64,000 bases of DNA from Rachycentron canadum. Its lineage: Eukaryota; Chordata; Actinopteri; Carangiformes; Rachycentridae. The stretch's first letter is position 1. Each line of letters begins with the position of its first letter. Location of the stretch: NCBI GenBank assembly GCA_038496675.1, contig CM076648.1, positions 10,655,604 to 10,719,603 of the forward strand, written 5' to 3'. This document shows, piece after piece, positions 13,420 to 26,720 of this stretch. Position numbers and translations under genes: made by a program. The notes beneath the pieces were generated by a model that saw only the letters and a program-made list of their open reading frames with translations, made no database searches and had not been told where the DNA came from.

Positions 13420-13600
13420 AAAAGGCCAGCCTGTGAAGATGCTTTGTTCCAAGGAGGCAGGGATAATGAAGCCAGCGGCCGGGAAATTGCGCAAAAGGCA
13501 GTCACAGATCTGAAGCAAATCATTAGAGAACATATTTAGCTGAGCAATTAGGGACAATTAAGCTTTCTGCTCGCTGCACTCCAAATATGTTAATGACTAC
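13420..13600. promoter_or_regulatory. Candidate conserved non-coding element
   Basis: The block has balanced composition with no simple repeats, and packs homeodomain-type words (TAAT, CAATTA, ATTAG) next to AATTGCGC. It lies about 0.9 kb downstream of exon 4. Frames on both strands are short. The enhancer reading is by texture and by the known richness of the ZFHX3 introns in conserved elements; it was not tested by alignment. Confidence 0.3.
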
Positions 13601-15878
13601 AGTACAGTGGACAAGCGAACATGCGAAGGCAAGAGGGGAAGGGCCATTTAGGTTAAAAGGGTTGGGGGTTGGGAATTTCTTTTTTTGTGTTCAGACAGGA
13701 GGAGTTGAGTTGTTTGCAAATAAATGTGTTTATCAGGCTGCTTTTTTGTTTCTTTTTTAACCTTTGATGTGCTAGATGTCTATTTTTGTGCCAAGGTAGG
13801 ATCTGAGCCTTGGGTTAGGTAATGGACCCTTGCAGTAAGCCTGCATGTGGGCAGTGTCATTGCGCGCACATACACACACACATACATACACACACACATG
13901 TCAACAGTGGTTACTCTCCTGCAGAGCTCAAGCAAATTCCACTCACATAGTTGAACAGACCACAAGTATCTAAAAATATTAATAAAACTGAATTGAATTT
14001 TTAGTTTTCAGCGCACTTCAGATTTCTTTATAGTATAATTGTGTTTTGATCACAATGATGCTTGATTATCGGGATTGGTGTTAATGTCTTTCTATTGTTA
14101 CCTTTAATCTAGGGACTGTTTTACTGCTGTATAATAGGCCTATAATTGTTTTTTTGTGTTACTAATTATAAGCCTTCATCAGGCAAATTCATTCTGTTCT
14201 TGTTCTTAGAACAAGCTGCAAATAGATAAGCTTTTACAATCAAAATCCATGATTTTGACTCATTATATTTTAGGTCTTTGTCTTTGTTTTCAATCCAACA
14301 TCGTCTCCATTCAGTTAAATAAAATGAAGTGTGTTTTAAAAAGAAGGGGGAAAAAAAGTGTTGACTGAGCATCTTGATCAAATTATCTCAATAATGATTA
14401 TACCTTGGCGTCTTTAATCATTAACTCTGAAATTGCTGACTCCACACCCCTCACTTCTACCATTTCACACCCCAAATGCCTGAGCTGCGCCAGTCCACCT
14501 CATAGCCCCACCTCTGCAATAGGGCTGAAAATCTTCCCTCCCTGTGTAATATTTAATTTCCTCTTCACTAGCTCTTCTGTTGCACGGGACTCTTTTTTGT
14601 GGTTAAAGCATAGTTGCTAAAGTGGGGAACATTCCCTGGCTTGTTAAAACAAAGTTGCCCCTGGATTTCTGGGTCATCTAGACAGTAATTCCCTCGCGTG
14701 CTGCTGTTCAGTGGTCTTGCAAGCACTTCTCTGCCATCAAACACATGACAACATTACACAGAAAGGTGGCATGAAACAGGAGCATGACATAATGCTTCTA
14801 CAAAAATTCCCAGAATTCATCTATTCTAGACAATTAGGTCTTTAAACCACAATCTTCACATGTGGTTGACTGATATCTTTTGGTGACAATAATGGAATGA
14901 TCTGGTATGTTTTACACTTTACTCTTCTGTATGAGCATGCAGCAGACATGGACTGTGCCACATATCTCCTTTGGGCTGAATATCCAAGGAGAGCAAAGAC
15001 AGCAGAAATGAAGTTTCTTTACAATTAGGCTAAGATGGGGATAACAGGCTAGCATTGTTTTAATTCTTGCTCATGCTGAAAATGTGCTGCTTAGGCATGT
15101 TGCTCTGTGGACCCTGCTTCCATTTGTCTTCTTTAACCCTTCATCCATCTATGGGGGAACGAAAGAAGGCCTTAAAGCGATCCCAGACCCACACAGCTGC
15201 TCTGTGTGCAGAGATCACTGAACAAAGCTCATCACTGACTTGAACCTTTTTACTGTCTGCACCAGGGCTGGCTTCTAATTTTAAGGATGGCAGGTCATTA
15301 TCAGGTGGCAGGTGTACACAAAAAATAGAAAAGAGGCACGTATGTGACATAGAAGGCAAGAGGGAAATGTTAAAACTCTCATAAAGTCTTCACTTGTGAG
15401 GACAGTTGGTCTGACAGCATGAGGACAGAATATATTTTAGGTTTAGAGGTTACAGAGAAGAAGTAAAATCTAGTGTCATGTTGATGTCACATATATGGGT
15501 TAATGGTGACTGCTGGCTGCTGACAACTGTCATCATAAAGCATCAGAGTGTACGTGTATGAAGGAGGCCAGTACTGTACAGTACATGGGGAATAAGTGAA
15601 ATAGTCAAGAATACATGTAAAAGTCAGGGAAACAAGTTTTGGGAGCTTGCGTGTGTGCACTAGTGTGACACTTGAGCGTATGATGACCCTATTTTATATG
15701 AATGATGTTCACCAGGGCATATAACTCAATGACACATTGAGGTTTCTCATTTCTTAACATTTAATCGACTACAGTTATTTTTTGAGCACAGAACAGAATG
15801 AGATCATGCCTTTAAAAAAGGGCAAAGTTAAATTGCACTGAAGGGTGGATGCCCTTTTCTAAGAAATGTTTGCTTTGT

Positions 15879-15921
15879 TGTGTGTGTGTGTGTGTGTGTG
15901 TCTGTGTCTGTGTATGTATGT
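15879..15921 (+). repeat. GT/TGTA microsatellite
   Basis: An 11-unit TG run (15879-15900) is followed by degenerate TGTC/TGTA units. It is typical of vertebrate introns and probably length-polymorphic. Confidence 0.95.
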
Positions 15922-18900
15922 GCGAGACAGAGAGAGAAAGAACATTTTATAAGGGTAAAATATTAGTGTTTTTCATTGGTGGCGTATGTGTGTGTGTTTA
16001 TATCTATGTGTATGGAGGAAGCAGAGTTGGAGAACAAACGTGGCTGACAGTGTGGATTAGCTCCTGCTGTAAATCTGCCTCAGTCACAGATGGCAGGCCC
16101 TTGATCGCTGGGCTGTGACGGCTTGGCTCTCATCGCAGGAGGAAATCCCTGTCTGTGAGCCTAGAAGGCTGGGAAGGAGATGGCTGGGGCTGCCTGGGCA
16201 GCCACCAGTCATTGTCTCCTGTCTGTTTAGACATAGAGACCTGTGTATTCAAGGGCGAAGACTGGTTTGGGGAGGGGTTATCTTACTTTTTACTTTGCAG
16301 TTGTTTCATCCACCACACCGTGAGGGCTTGTAAGTGGAACTTAAGCCCCCAGTTTAGATCAGCATTACTTTTAATGACCAGTTTGAGAAACTGGGCAGGG
16401 GAGCTGTGTGCATTATTAAATGGAAATGAGACGAAAGGATGCATACAAATTACTGCATAATAGTGGTATCCAATATGAGATCCATTGCTTGTTTCGCTAA
16501 AAGGGGTGCTCTGTCAGGGTCACACACCTAATAGCAAGGCCTGTCCTGACAACAGAGGCATTTCTCTTCCCTCCACACATGCCTCTCTCTCCCTCCCTGC
16601 CTCATGCATAATTCTTGAGACAATCTAAAAAAGCTGGAAAATGGACTGTGACATGGAAAAATGTGCTAATAAAGCAAATAGGGGAAAGTTACTCATATTT
16701 TAGCATTTGCACAACACTTTGCAGCTCACAGTGAGATTCAATGATTGTTAGATAGGATGTGTCCAAAGCCTACCTGTCAAACTTACTTTACAAAATGTCT
16801 AATATGCATTATATTGAACCAACTTATCTTCATGTTTGTCCTCTGCTTCTACCTGCTTTTTTACAACAGGGCTCAACCATCCACTGCCATCATACTTAAG
16901 TTATGTGGATATCCAGTGGCTAAGCTAAAGCTGTTAAAGCCAGGTAAAATCAGAGGTGAGCCAGAACACACTCTGAAGGCATGCAAAGGCCATAGTCCTA
17001 GCATTTGCCCCCCCACAGGCAAAAGCAAAACAGACGATAGCCATTTCTGGAATGTCCTCCTTTATTCATGCTTGTTAAAATGCAAAGTAAACCTTTCCAG
17101 AAACAGGATATTGTAGCCCCTAACCACCAGACCCTTTCTACATGCCACATTATGGCCAATCTGAAAGTAAGTTGTATAGACAGACACTGCTGCAATGCGC
17201 TTTTAATAAAGGCTGTTATTGCCCTGGTGATGCAGAGTGGATATGAGGATGAGGACTGTGCAGGCCTGGATGAGCAGGGCCCCAGAGGGTGCACAGCTCA
17301 GTCAGGCCTCCGTCAGTCGCCTGCCTTCTAATCCTTGTCCGAAGGGCATCTAGGCAGCATAGGAAATTGTTTGCTGTCCACAGAACGTGCCAGGAAATTC
17401 ATAAATACATTACTTTTCATTTTGAAAATATTACAAAAGACTAGACGTTTATTAAAAAGCCAAAATGATGGCTTTATAGATTTTCCAGTTGTGTATCAGC
17501 ATTCATATGACTCTGCTGCTCTAACTAACACAAACAAGTCTTTTCTCTCCCGGTGCCCTCTGCTTCATGGACAGGCTTGGTATGAATTCCTCTGCTGGCT
17601 CATCCTGTAATAGCAAATTGACCAGAAAGCCGCCACTCTATTCTGGGATAGGCTGTGAATGAAAATGTCTGGTGTCCAGATTTTTACTACCTCCTGACTG
17701 AATCCTCATTCTGTATATACTGGCTGGCTCTGTCCTCAGGGTGGAACATGGGTAAAGTCTGGGTCTTGTGTGCCAGTCTGTCAGGAGAAGAGAACCATCA
17801 TACTTTATCCTGTTTTTATACTGAAAGAGAGAGATAAGTCAGAAAGGTGAGAAATTAAATGAGGAGTTGAGTCATGTAAACATAACAAAAGTAATTGCCT
17901 TTTGAACTTTTTGATGTACATTGTACATGAGCAGACTGGTCATGCCTTGCATGTGCTCTTCATGCCAGCTGTGTGATTACACCATCAGTATTGTCATGTG
18001 GGTGTCGATATGCACCAGATTTTATTGTGCACACTCGCATGCCCATAAATGAGCAGGCACATAGGTGTCCACACTGAGAATCAGGCCGTGTGTGGGTGCG
18101 AGAGTCTCTCCCTGTCATCAAGCCCATTTTCAGAAGAGACCGGCAGCACATTATAATATTGGTTTCCCTCTCTCTTGTCATTACCAGACACTCTCCTTGA
18201 AAGCTGATCCAAAAGATAGGCAGTCCATCAGGAGACAGTCATCTCATTTGTACTTACTAAACGTGTTAATGAGTTCTATTTTCAGGCCTGGAGGCTTTGC
18301 TGCTGGATATTGGAGCAGAGGTGGCGATCAGTGGTATGAGGAGGAGGATAAGGAGGAGCACAAAAGGGAGGGGAAAGAGGAAATGCAGTAGTCCTGCTGC
18401 CCCTTGTGTCACTCATGTGGAGTGACCACAGCCTCCACAGGGGCTGTCAGTCAGAGCTGAGGGCGGGAAGTCTGTGGTTACAGACAAACACAGACAGGGG
18501 AGGAGAGAATAGATTAGGTGACAAAGCAACAATGGTTGTGATGGGTTTAATTATAGCAGCAGTAATGTCACTCCCATACAGGTGCATGAGTTGAAGGAGA
18601 AACAAGTCCATTTAAGAAGAGTGTCGTGAGACAGTTTCTGCTCTTTAATGACTGATTTATATGAAATGTGGTTGACAAAAATCTTTGGTTACTTTTAATG
18701 TCCAGATTATAATTATTTTTGTGTAGTCAGGGGTGAGTCTGAAATGGATAAGGCTGACTTTTCTTATATGAAAATATGAATGTTTAAACTTTTATTTGGA
18801 CAAACTGATGTAACTAGATTTACTGACTTTTTAATGTGATTGCAACCACAAAAAGCCAGTTGAGTCATTATCAAGTCAACATTGGTTCATTGTCTTTTTC

Positions 18901-19384
18901 AGAATGCATAACCAGCATGTTTTCTATACAGACTGTACTTGCTGGTAAACTAACTTGCATGTGGTTCAGATACAATTGAGATACATTTCATTCTCTTTCA
19001 GCTTTTCTTAACTTGTAATATGTAGAAGTTGTAATAGTTTATTATTTAGTTTTCTGCATGCTACTTACTTGAATTTCCCCCTAAGGTGCACATTATCATC
19101 TCACATTCAGCATGTTCTCATCTATGATATTGATTGTAGTGCAAGTGTTTGCCAGGTAGTCTAGAAACTACAACCAATAAATTGTTAAACACTTAGATTG
19201 CTTCATTTGTTACTATGTTTTGGTATTGGGTGAATAGTGCTGCTCGCTGTCAGAATTAGGCAGCTCAATTTGACCATAGGCAGCATCAGAAAAGAAGCTA
19301 GGGTAAAGTTTGGGAACTATCGAGTCGAGGCTAGGAAAGTTTTATTTAGCCATTTTTAATAAGGCTGTTTGTACCCCCTAGAGA

Positions 19385-19630
19385 GAGCTGGTGGATCAAA
19401 GGGCATGATCTGTGCTATGGATGAGTTCACCCTGGCTCCAGCAGAGACGATTGGCCTCGCTGACAGCAAAACAAAACCAGAGAGTGAAGGATGCCCCATC
19501 CAGCAGCATGTTGCCCTCACACTCCGAAGGCTCGATTAGAATAAAGGCAGATGAAACAATGGCTAGCTGAAAGCACAGATGTTGTGATTCATTATCCACT
19601 CTCTGATAGATAGGCATGAGTAGCGAGGGC
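19385..19630. promoter_or_regulatory. Candidate conserved non-coding element
   Basis: About 245 bp of complex sequence without simple repeats, flanked by ordinary AT-rich intron. It includes GATTAGAATAAAGG and a GATTCATTATCC word. A 78-codon minus-strand frame overlaps it but has no recognisable domain. The regulatory call is inference. Confidence 0.28.
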
Positions 19631-22600
19631 ATTTGTGTGTTAAGTACACGTGTGTGTCTGTTGATTAATGCACAAATTCATGTCATGTTAGTTGCATTTG
19701 AAGAAAACATCCTTACAGACAAAAAACATACAGACACATACAGGATGGACAGGAAACACACACACTCACATGCGTGCAGATTTTGAGTGCATTAGCAAAA
19801 AGAGTCCCCTCCAGTGCCTCAACCACATCAACTAAAAGCAGCCAGGCAGATGGCAGCAATGAGAGAAGTGCAGAAATAATTCAGTAGAGAACCTTTCTGA
19901 CCTTTACCTGTGGGCGTGAGCACCAGTCATTGATTCACACTGTGCTTGACAATACACTACACACCACCTGAGGAGGGTGAGAGGAGGGTGGGGGAAGAGA
20001 AATGGATGGGTTTGGTGAAAAACACAGAAAGATGATACGAGTGGGAGGGAGGCTCTGCTGTATGTTGGTGATCATGTTTGTGTGACATTAGAGGGAACTT
20101 TCCACAGATGGATATTGGGAATTACTCTGGATTTGTCAGTTTCCACAAATATTTCCCTGTTATGCCCCTTTGCAGCGGGGTATCGGTGACTTCTCACACC
20201 ACTTGAGTGTGATGCCACTAGAACGGGCCACAGTAGGCCACCATTGATGACAGATCACTTACTAACCTACTTTCATGGAACCAGATGCACAGTAAGTTGT
20301 TATCTGGGGATGACTTGTGAAAAACACTAGTTGATGAGCACATACATATGAGTGTGGCTTGTTGTGTGATGGCCACCAATGACCCCATTAAGGCTCTGTT
20401 TGTTTCACGGGGGTTGTGCCCACAGCCTGGCTGTTTAACCAGATGTGATCGCCTGCCCAGTGACACTCTGAGACAAAATAGTGTTTGTGTTGTGACAATC
20501 TTGGACATTCTTATTCAGTCAGATTTACAGTTTTCCACCCTGGTCCAATTGATGGCCTATCTCTCACAGACTGCCCTTGTCTGACTGGAAACACTGCTTC
20601 ATGACTGGCTGTGGATATGGTCTTTCCTCTGTTCATTTGGAGCTTGGATGAGTATAGCGACACCACTGATGATATTTGGCAAAAAGAATGAGAAGCCAGT
20701 CATTTGCATTTAAATGTACACTGAGGAGTTAAAGTCAATGTGCCCTTTGAGGGAGGAGTGTGACACTGTGGCTAACAGAAAAAACTGCATTTTTCTTTTG
20801 TTAGCAGTATCTGAGGTTTGGACCCATAATCAATCCATTTCAAATGCCAACAGGAAATTTTATGTACTAGCAACATTGTTTAATTACTTGCTCCCTGTAG
20901 AACAGCATGTGTTTGGCAAGACATGCATCCGATGACACAGACATGGATAATAATGCAATCAAAGTTTGCACATGTATCCCTGGCTAACAGACTTCAGTTC
21001 TCTTTTTGCTAACACTAAAAGAGCAAAACCATTTTCTTTTATTTACATTCAATATTATACGATAATGTTAATAAGTAATGTATAAGTTATTGTTTTGAGA
21101 AGAAACATCTGCTTTTGACTTCAAAGTGGTTACTGCATATTTAGTCCTTTTAATACGGTTTCTAAATCTTTTCACAGTTTACAAAGCTTTTATGCCTTTT
21201 TTTTAATGTCTTTTACATGTTAAATTGTGGATCCTTTATATTCTTTTAAAGATTTCTTTTTGTTTAAGACCAAATTTGTGAACATACTGTATATAGTAAT
21301 AAGATGAAGGCAAATATGTTTGAAACAGCAGAAAAACCCACCCTGACCAATTGGAAGCATTAAGTTGAATAATCCACTGTTTAGAAAGCAAGCAAAGGTC
21401 AATTTTCATGCTTCTTGCTCAGCAAGCATACAGAAGAGCATATCGCGTCAATTCAGCTGCGCTGCACAGTCGACAGGGAAGGACATGCGGTTTCAGGTCC
21501 TTTTTTTTGTGTTAGTCCACTATGTTAGACCAAGTGCTGCCGTAAAAAGATTTTCCAGTTTCCACTCAGGGGGGAGATGGTTTTGTTTTTGTTTTTTTAT
21601 TTCACGTTGTGATATCGTAATTATACATGTGCACTTGAATAGCCAATTTTCAATTGATGCCTAAAGAAATAAGAAATACTCAGTTGTGTAATGTGAAATT
21701 ATGAGATAAAGCCACTACCATGTCAAGAGAACACAAGTTAAGTTGCTTGGGGAAATTGTTGAATCTCATAAGCAGCAACTAAAATCCTTCCCAGTGTATG
21801 TGAGGAGAGAGGTGTAAATTTTTAAGCAGTTACATTTTAATTTTATGCAACATAAATTTGTTCACTAATTACTTTGTGCTGAACCTTAATAATTTTAACC
21901 ACCTCTAGTTATACTGCAACTAGTTTTAGGTAGCCCCATGAGGCAGATTTGTGCTTTCTGAAGACGTGATGGTGTGGCTACCTTATGGATGAATTACAAA
22001 GATAAACACAATAATAGGAAAACGTGTGTTATTTGTTGCCATCAAAGTATGAAATTAAGTGTTGCTCATATTTAAAAATGTTCATATGTATCATAGTGCT
22101 ACTGACATGGTTTAATACTTATTCACAAAAAAACAACTGTGAAAACATAAGCAAGCTATACATGAAGCTCAAAATAGCAATACTTTTGGCTTTATTTCAT
22201 AATTTATCAGAGTTTATTCAGAATTTAAAAAATTAAACATTGGAAAATAAATAATACCAACACTCATGAAATAGATGTACAAAACAGTTTATTGTGGTTT
22301 TGATAATTTTGAGGGATTTATACTTTCTATGACCAGAAGGAGATTCTGGGCAGAGAAAGTATTAAAGGGACCTTGTTTACTGTAATCTCCCACGATTAGT
22401 GTCCTCTTCCAGCAGAAACCACCATCAACTATTGGTAGCATAGGCATAAATAAATGAAAAAAAAAATAAAAATGCATGTTTTTTTCAGTGGGAAAAAACT
22501 GAAAATAATTAACCTTAGCAGTGCCTGATGACTGTAGGTTGTCTGGAAATGAGTTCCTCTCATGTATATGATGAATATTTCAAGCACTTGGGAAAGCTGC

Positions 22601-23562
22601 GATGGGGCACATATTTGTGTGTGAAATGTAGAGGGGAGAACACGGTGGATGTGTTTGAATCCATGTCACAAGTCGTTGACAGTCGAACAGGCAGGCCAAC
22701 ACTCTGAGGCTTACTCAATTCAAGGTGGCACAGGGGCCAGTAAAGCAGGCAGAATTAGGAAAAATGGCCTGTGTTTTTGTCATGTTAAACCAGGCAAAAG
22801 AATCTAATTGGGTGGGGAATAGTGAATGGCAATGCCTTCTTTGTTTAAGGGCCCTCTGCAGTCACTTTCCAGGACCCATTGTGCATTGACCACAATAGCA
22901 TTAGCTTGTGCCCTTGTTCTGGGCTCTTCTTTTCTCTGGCTCTCTGCAGTCAGCTCCTGTCCGTTCCACTCTGTCTCCACGCTTCACTTCCACGCTCCAC
23001 CAGTGCTCAGGAAGGGACTTGGTAACATGCCTCCCATCATGATCACCTCAACCTCGCCCTCTTCCTATCCTGTATTATTCCACCATTACCATCACCATCC
23101 TCAATCCTGCCTTCTTATCCACACCATTAAAAAGATAAAGATAGTGAAGGAAAGGCGCCCTTTTCTGCTTTGTGTTTAGTTTTAAATTTACTCCCCTCAC
23201 AGTTTTGCCCTGAAAAGAGAATCTTTATATTTTCTTGTTATCAGTTTTAAAGAATCCACTCATTTAATGAGGAAAGTATTAAAACAGATTGCTTTGTGAG
23301 TCCAGACAGTGTTGCCACAAGGTCTTGCAAATGTGTGATGAATGATTTGTGGTCATGAAAATCCATTTATTTTCTAGAACCATAAAATAATAACAGAATA
23401 ATTGATATTCCCATATTATTTTTCTTGTCATGTCACCATAAGCCCCAATTCTGACTGACTGATTATTCAGTTGGCCATAAGTGGTTTACCATTGAAAATG
23501 AGCCACCATTGTAGTGTACACCCCCATTCCTCTCAACATCTGAGATATTTTTACTTATATAT

Positions 23563-23566
<4 letters not shown>

Positions 23567-23591
<25 letters not shown>
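23567..23591 (+). repeat. Poly-T run preceded by a short TA repeat
   Basis: T25 follows TATATATA. It could be the remnant of a retroposed poly-A tail on the minus strand, but no SINE body was recognised beside it. A simple homopolymer is the safer call. Confidence 0.9.
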
Positions 23592-23593
<2 letters not shown>

Positions 23594-23728
23594 CCTAAGA
23601 TAGAGACCATCTTTACATTAGTGCTTGAGCCATGGTACAAAGACGAGCATTTGATTTTCATGATGTCTTTACAGAGCAAGTAAATGGTAAATTACAATGC
23701 ACAAGAAGAAGCAATACAGTTGTGGCAT

Positions 23729-23759
23729 TGGTATGTTATTGTATACCAATAACATACCA
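23729..23759. repeat. Perfect short inverted repeat (13-bp stem, 5-nt loop)
   Basis: The 12-nt arm GGTATGTTATTG at 23730-23741 is followed by the loop TATAC and then its exact reverse complement at 23747-23758. One further T-A pair at 23729/23759 extends the stem to 13 bp. It lies in AT-rich intron. It is too short to be a pre-miRNA and has no T-run terminator after it. Confidence 0.9.
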
Positions 23760-25439
23760 TATTGTTATATGCTATAATCCACAGAAGGCAGCGGGTGAAT
23801 AAATGAGTCCTCTATGCAGTAAGACCTAGGTTTCAGTCTTCCACTACCTCCAGCAATTCTATGTGCAAATTGTATAACAACTAACCTCAGTATATTTAGT
23901 GCACTGTTAATGGCCTTCTGCCTTGTGAAGGTGTAATCATGCGTGATAAAAACCGGGCCCAAGTTACTAACCTAGGAGCAATCTTGTGTGCATTAAAGTG
24001 TCCTTTTTTTGTTACAAAGGTCATTCATAACTTGGTCGTGTTGTTGATGTACAGTGAGAGATATTGATTGATTAATGCATTAAGTGCTCACAATCCATTA
24101 GGTTCTGTGAAAGGGACTGGAGAGAAGACTTGCTCTTTCTCTCACTATGTATTTTCACCTCTCTCTGTTGTTCAAAGGCCATCATTTTTTGCTGGCAAAG
24201 TTTAAGGGACAAAGGCATGAATATCTGCCAACTAATGCATTCAAAAGAGCATTGGTTCTCATAAGTGTCAGTTCAATTACTCTAAAAAGCTTGACAAGGA
24301 ATTGCTCTTACATTAGCCTTCTGTTCATCCTGACCCAAAAAGAATAGTCTTCACCTACTATAAAACAGGCACTCTTCAGCATCTGAAAGTATAAAAAACA
24401 TTCACCATCTTCTGTTCGTTCTGAACATATAGCTTCTACTCTCTACCTCCTCACATTGCACATTGCATAGGAGCAACAATAAACCATGTCACATTCAGTG
24501 ATGACAAGGAGTATTTTCAACCATTTTCTCTCTTTTGAGATGATTTCTGTCTAAATCAGAGTAGACTCATAGGTTTTTTTCCCCAAACTCTGTGTACCTT
24601 CTCAGGATGGTTTTCAGTTCCAATGAGAGGGTCATGGGATCATCAGACTGCAGACTACTTAGTGACAAGGAATAGGAGACCTTTATCACCTAGGCCCTAA
24701 GAAGGGAAGCCCGTGAAAGGGGCCTGAGAGTCAGTCATTACCTTAGAAACATGGGCTGCATTAGAGATTCATAACAGTGTGCCATCTCTGCACCTTTCAT
24801 CTCCACCAGGGCCAGCTCCATTAGGATCTTTTATCTTTGTGCTGATGGCTGCTCTTGATAATGGGGCTGCCGAGAAATCCCAAAAAGTAAAGACTCAACT
24901 CTGACACTATTGGCCATCCCTTTTTTCAAGCAGAGTAGTACATCAGTACAGTAGAATATATACACACGCTTATTAGCAGTCTTAAACCCAGATTTACTAG
25001 CTTTCCTCCTTTCTTTCATTTTTTTTTAAGTTAATATCCACTACTGAACATAGTGACTGGTTTATGTTTGCTGTGTTGCTGTCCCTCTCATGTCCCACAG
25101 TCTTTGAATTTGCAGTCTGATGATGATGCAGTTAACGAAGTAAGAAAAATATTTTTCTTTATTTTTTACATTTCTTTTTTCATGCATTCTATCAGTCAGT
25201 GTGTCTCTACTACCCACATGACTGGTGCAGTTTTAAAAGGTTGAGGTTTAGTAAAATATTGGCATTATTCTCACTGATCCCCCCCCCATGAAAATGCATT
25301 AATGATATCCCATGCAAAGCCTCATTGAAAACTTTGCTTTTGGGCAGACAAACACAACTGCATAATGGTATAGTAATTCATGCAAGCCAATGTTTTTCAA
25401 ATGTTACAGTAATTATGAAAAATATTCATACTTTTCCCC

Positions 25440-25560
25440 TACATAGCCGAAGCAGAGCAAATCTCATTTCCAAGGCAAAGCGGCGAAGGAACACACTGAA
25501 TAATCATTGTGTTTAATGCTCTGGTCATAATCCCAGGTTTTATGATGGTTTTCTAATGAT
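25440..25560. promoter_or_regulatory. Candidate conserved non-coding element
   Basis: A block of complex sequence with AATCTCATTTCC, AATAATCATTG and GGTCATAATCCC words (homeobox/bicoid-like TAATCC) and no simple repeat. Just downstream, TTTTCTAATGA is tandemly duplicated (about 25550-25572). Inference only. Confidence 0.28.
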
Positions 25561-25659
25561 TTTCTAATGATGTTAAATATTAGTAGAGAGTACAGCCATA
25601 ATTTGAACACAGCAGTCATTTTTTCAATGCTCTATCAGCACACCCGATTGCAACTACAA

Positions 25660-25840
25660 TGAATATTGCACTGGGAATGAGATTTAAGAGCCATCCCTTT
25701 TGGTGTTTTATTTTGCCGTCTCCCCATCTGCCATAAATCCTCATTGCTGTGCTCTTGAAGCCTCCGCCCTTGCCTGCTTTCCCCAGGTGGGAATACAATT
25801 AGGTGCAGGGGCCATTTCATTCAGTGCCACTGTCTGTCCA
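25660..25840. promoter_or_regulatory. Candidate conserved non-coding element
   Basis: About 180 bp of non-repetitive, mid-GC sequence around CCATAAATCCTCATTG and GGAATACAATTAG. Overlapping short frames exist in three registers on both strands, which points to compositional openness and not coding. The regulatory reading is untested. Confidence 0.28.
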
Positions 25841-26089
25841 CCGCAGTCATTCGTAAAAAAAAAAGCTGGAGCTGTCCCAGTGGAGAAAACGGTGGACTCT
25901 TGGGAAATATAAAAAACAAGGAAAGAAGAGGGAGAGAAACAGAAGAAAATAGTGGAGAGATGAGCACAAAGACAGGAAAAAATCTCCAGAATTGCTGTCA
26001 GAGAAGATACAAGCTTGGCCTCTGATGAGTGACAATATTGAGCAAAATATGTATTGGAGACAAAGGCTTTGTCTCCTTCCTGTGCCTTT

Positions 26090-26390
26090 TCAATGAATTA
26101 CACCTCTCCACCCCCTACCCCCAGCTTTTTAATTAAATGGCTGCAGCTCCATCTCTCTATCCGTAGCTCCCCATTACAGAGGCTAGATAAGGGATTGCTA
26201 TCTGTAGCATGTTAAGAAAGGCTGCTGGGCAGCCAAGCCTCATGAAATTTGTCACAAGATCTCATTTTCCTCATTGCCAGACGTGATGCTTATAATTGAT
26301 GTGGAGGCAGCAGTAATTTATTGGCCGTCCGCAATTATCATCCCCTTCTAGCAGGGGGATGTGACTGCAATTTATAAGTGTGTGCGTGCG
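26090..26390. promoter_or_regulatory. Candidate conserved non-coding element left of the assembly gap
   Basis: The block carries TTTTTAATTAAATGG, AGATAAGG (GATA-type), TTATAATTGATG and GCAGTAATTTATTGG, all AT-rich homeodomain-like words, in otherwise balanced sequence. A similar block continues on the far side of the gap (26540-26720), so the two may be one element interrupted by the G-rich tract. Inference. Confidence 0.32.
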
Positions 26391-26412
26391 TGTTGTTGGT
26401 GTGTCTGGAGTT

Positions 26413-26534
26413 GGGGGGGGGGGGGGNNNNNNNNNNNNNNNNNNNNNNNNNNNNNNNNNNNNNNNNNNNNNNNNNNNNNNNNNNNNNNNNNNNNNNNNNN
26501 NNNNNNNNNNNNNNGGGGGGGGGGGGGGGGGGGG
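26413..26534. other. Assembly gap inside a poly-G run
   Basis: G14 (26413-26426) is followed by 88 Ns (26427-26514) and then G20 (26515-26534). The gap sits wholly within a G homopolymer, so the missing bases are probably more G or G-rich repeat. The two flanks read as unique intron, and no exon need be missing. The true length is unknown. Confidence 0.97.
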
Positions 26535-26539
26535 TGACA

Positions 26540-26720
26540 TTGTATCGTATAAATTAACGCAAAAACATGTTTCTCCTTATCACGTGGTTAGTGTGTATGT
26601 GTGTGTGTTTGCCACTTAAGAATGCAAATTAATGACAGGCTCCATATCATAAACAATATGGGGCCTGTAATGCAACCGTGTTCAGTTTAGGTGTCGAGGC
26701 TGTCAGCACGCCAGCTGGAC
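26540..26720. promoter_or_regulatory. Candidate conserved non-coding element with octamer site
   Basis: It contains a perfect POU octamer ATGCAAAT at 26622-26629 running straight into TAATGA, plus CACGTG (E-box, from 26581) and the mirrored pair CCATAT/ATATGG around 26642-26660. The octamer/TAAT composite is a classic POU-homeodomain target. Enhancer function is inferred. Confidence 0.38.

Larger units (their letters stand above)
12582..26426 (+). other. zfhx3: Large zfhx3 intron, left part (to the assembly gap)
   Basis: This is non-coding as far as I can tell. Open frames are short and show no domain I recognise. It contains a CA/TACA repeat near 13866-13900, a GT-rich tract at 15879-15921, a purine-rich stretch near 18330-18390, a poly-T run at 23567-23591, and a perfect hairpin at 23729-23759. 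Complex, low-repeat blocks that look like conserved non-coding sequence lie near 13420-13600, 19385-19630, 25440-25560, 25660-25840 and 26090-26390. No tRNA-derived SINE promoter boxes or DNA-transposon termini were recognised. Confidence 0.8.
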
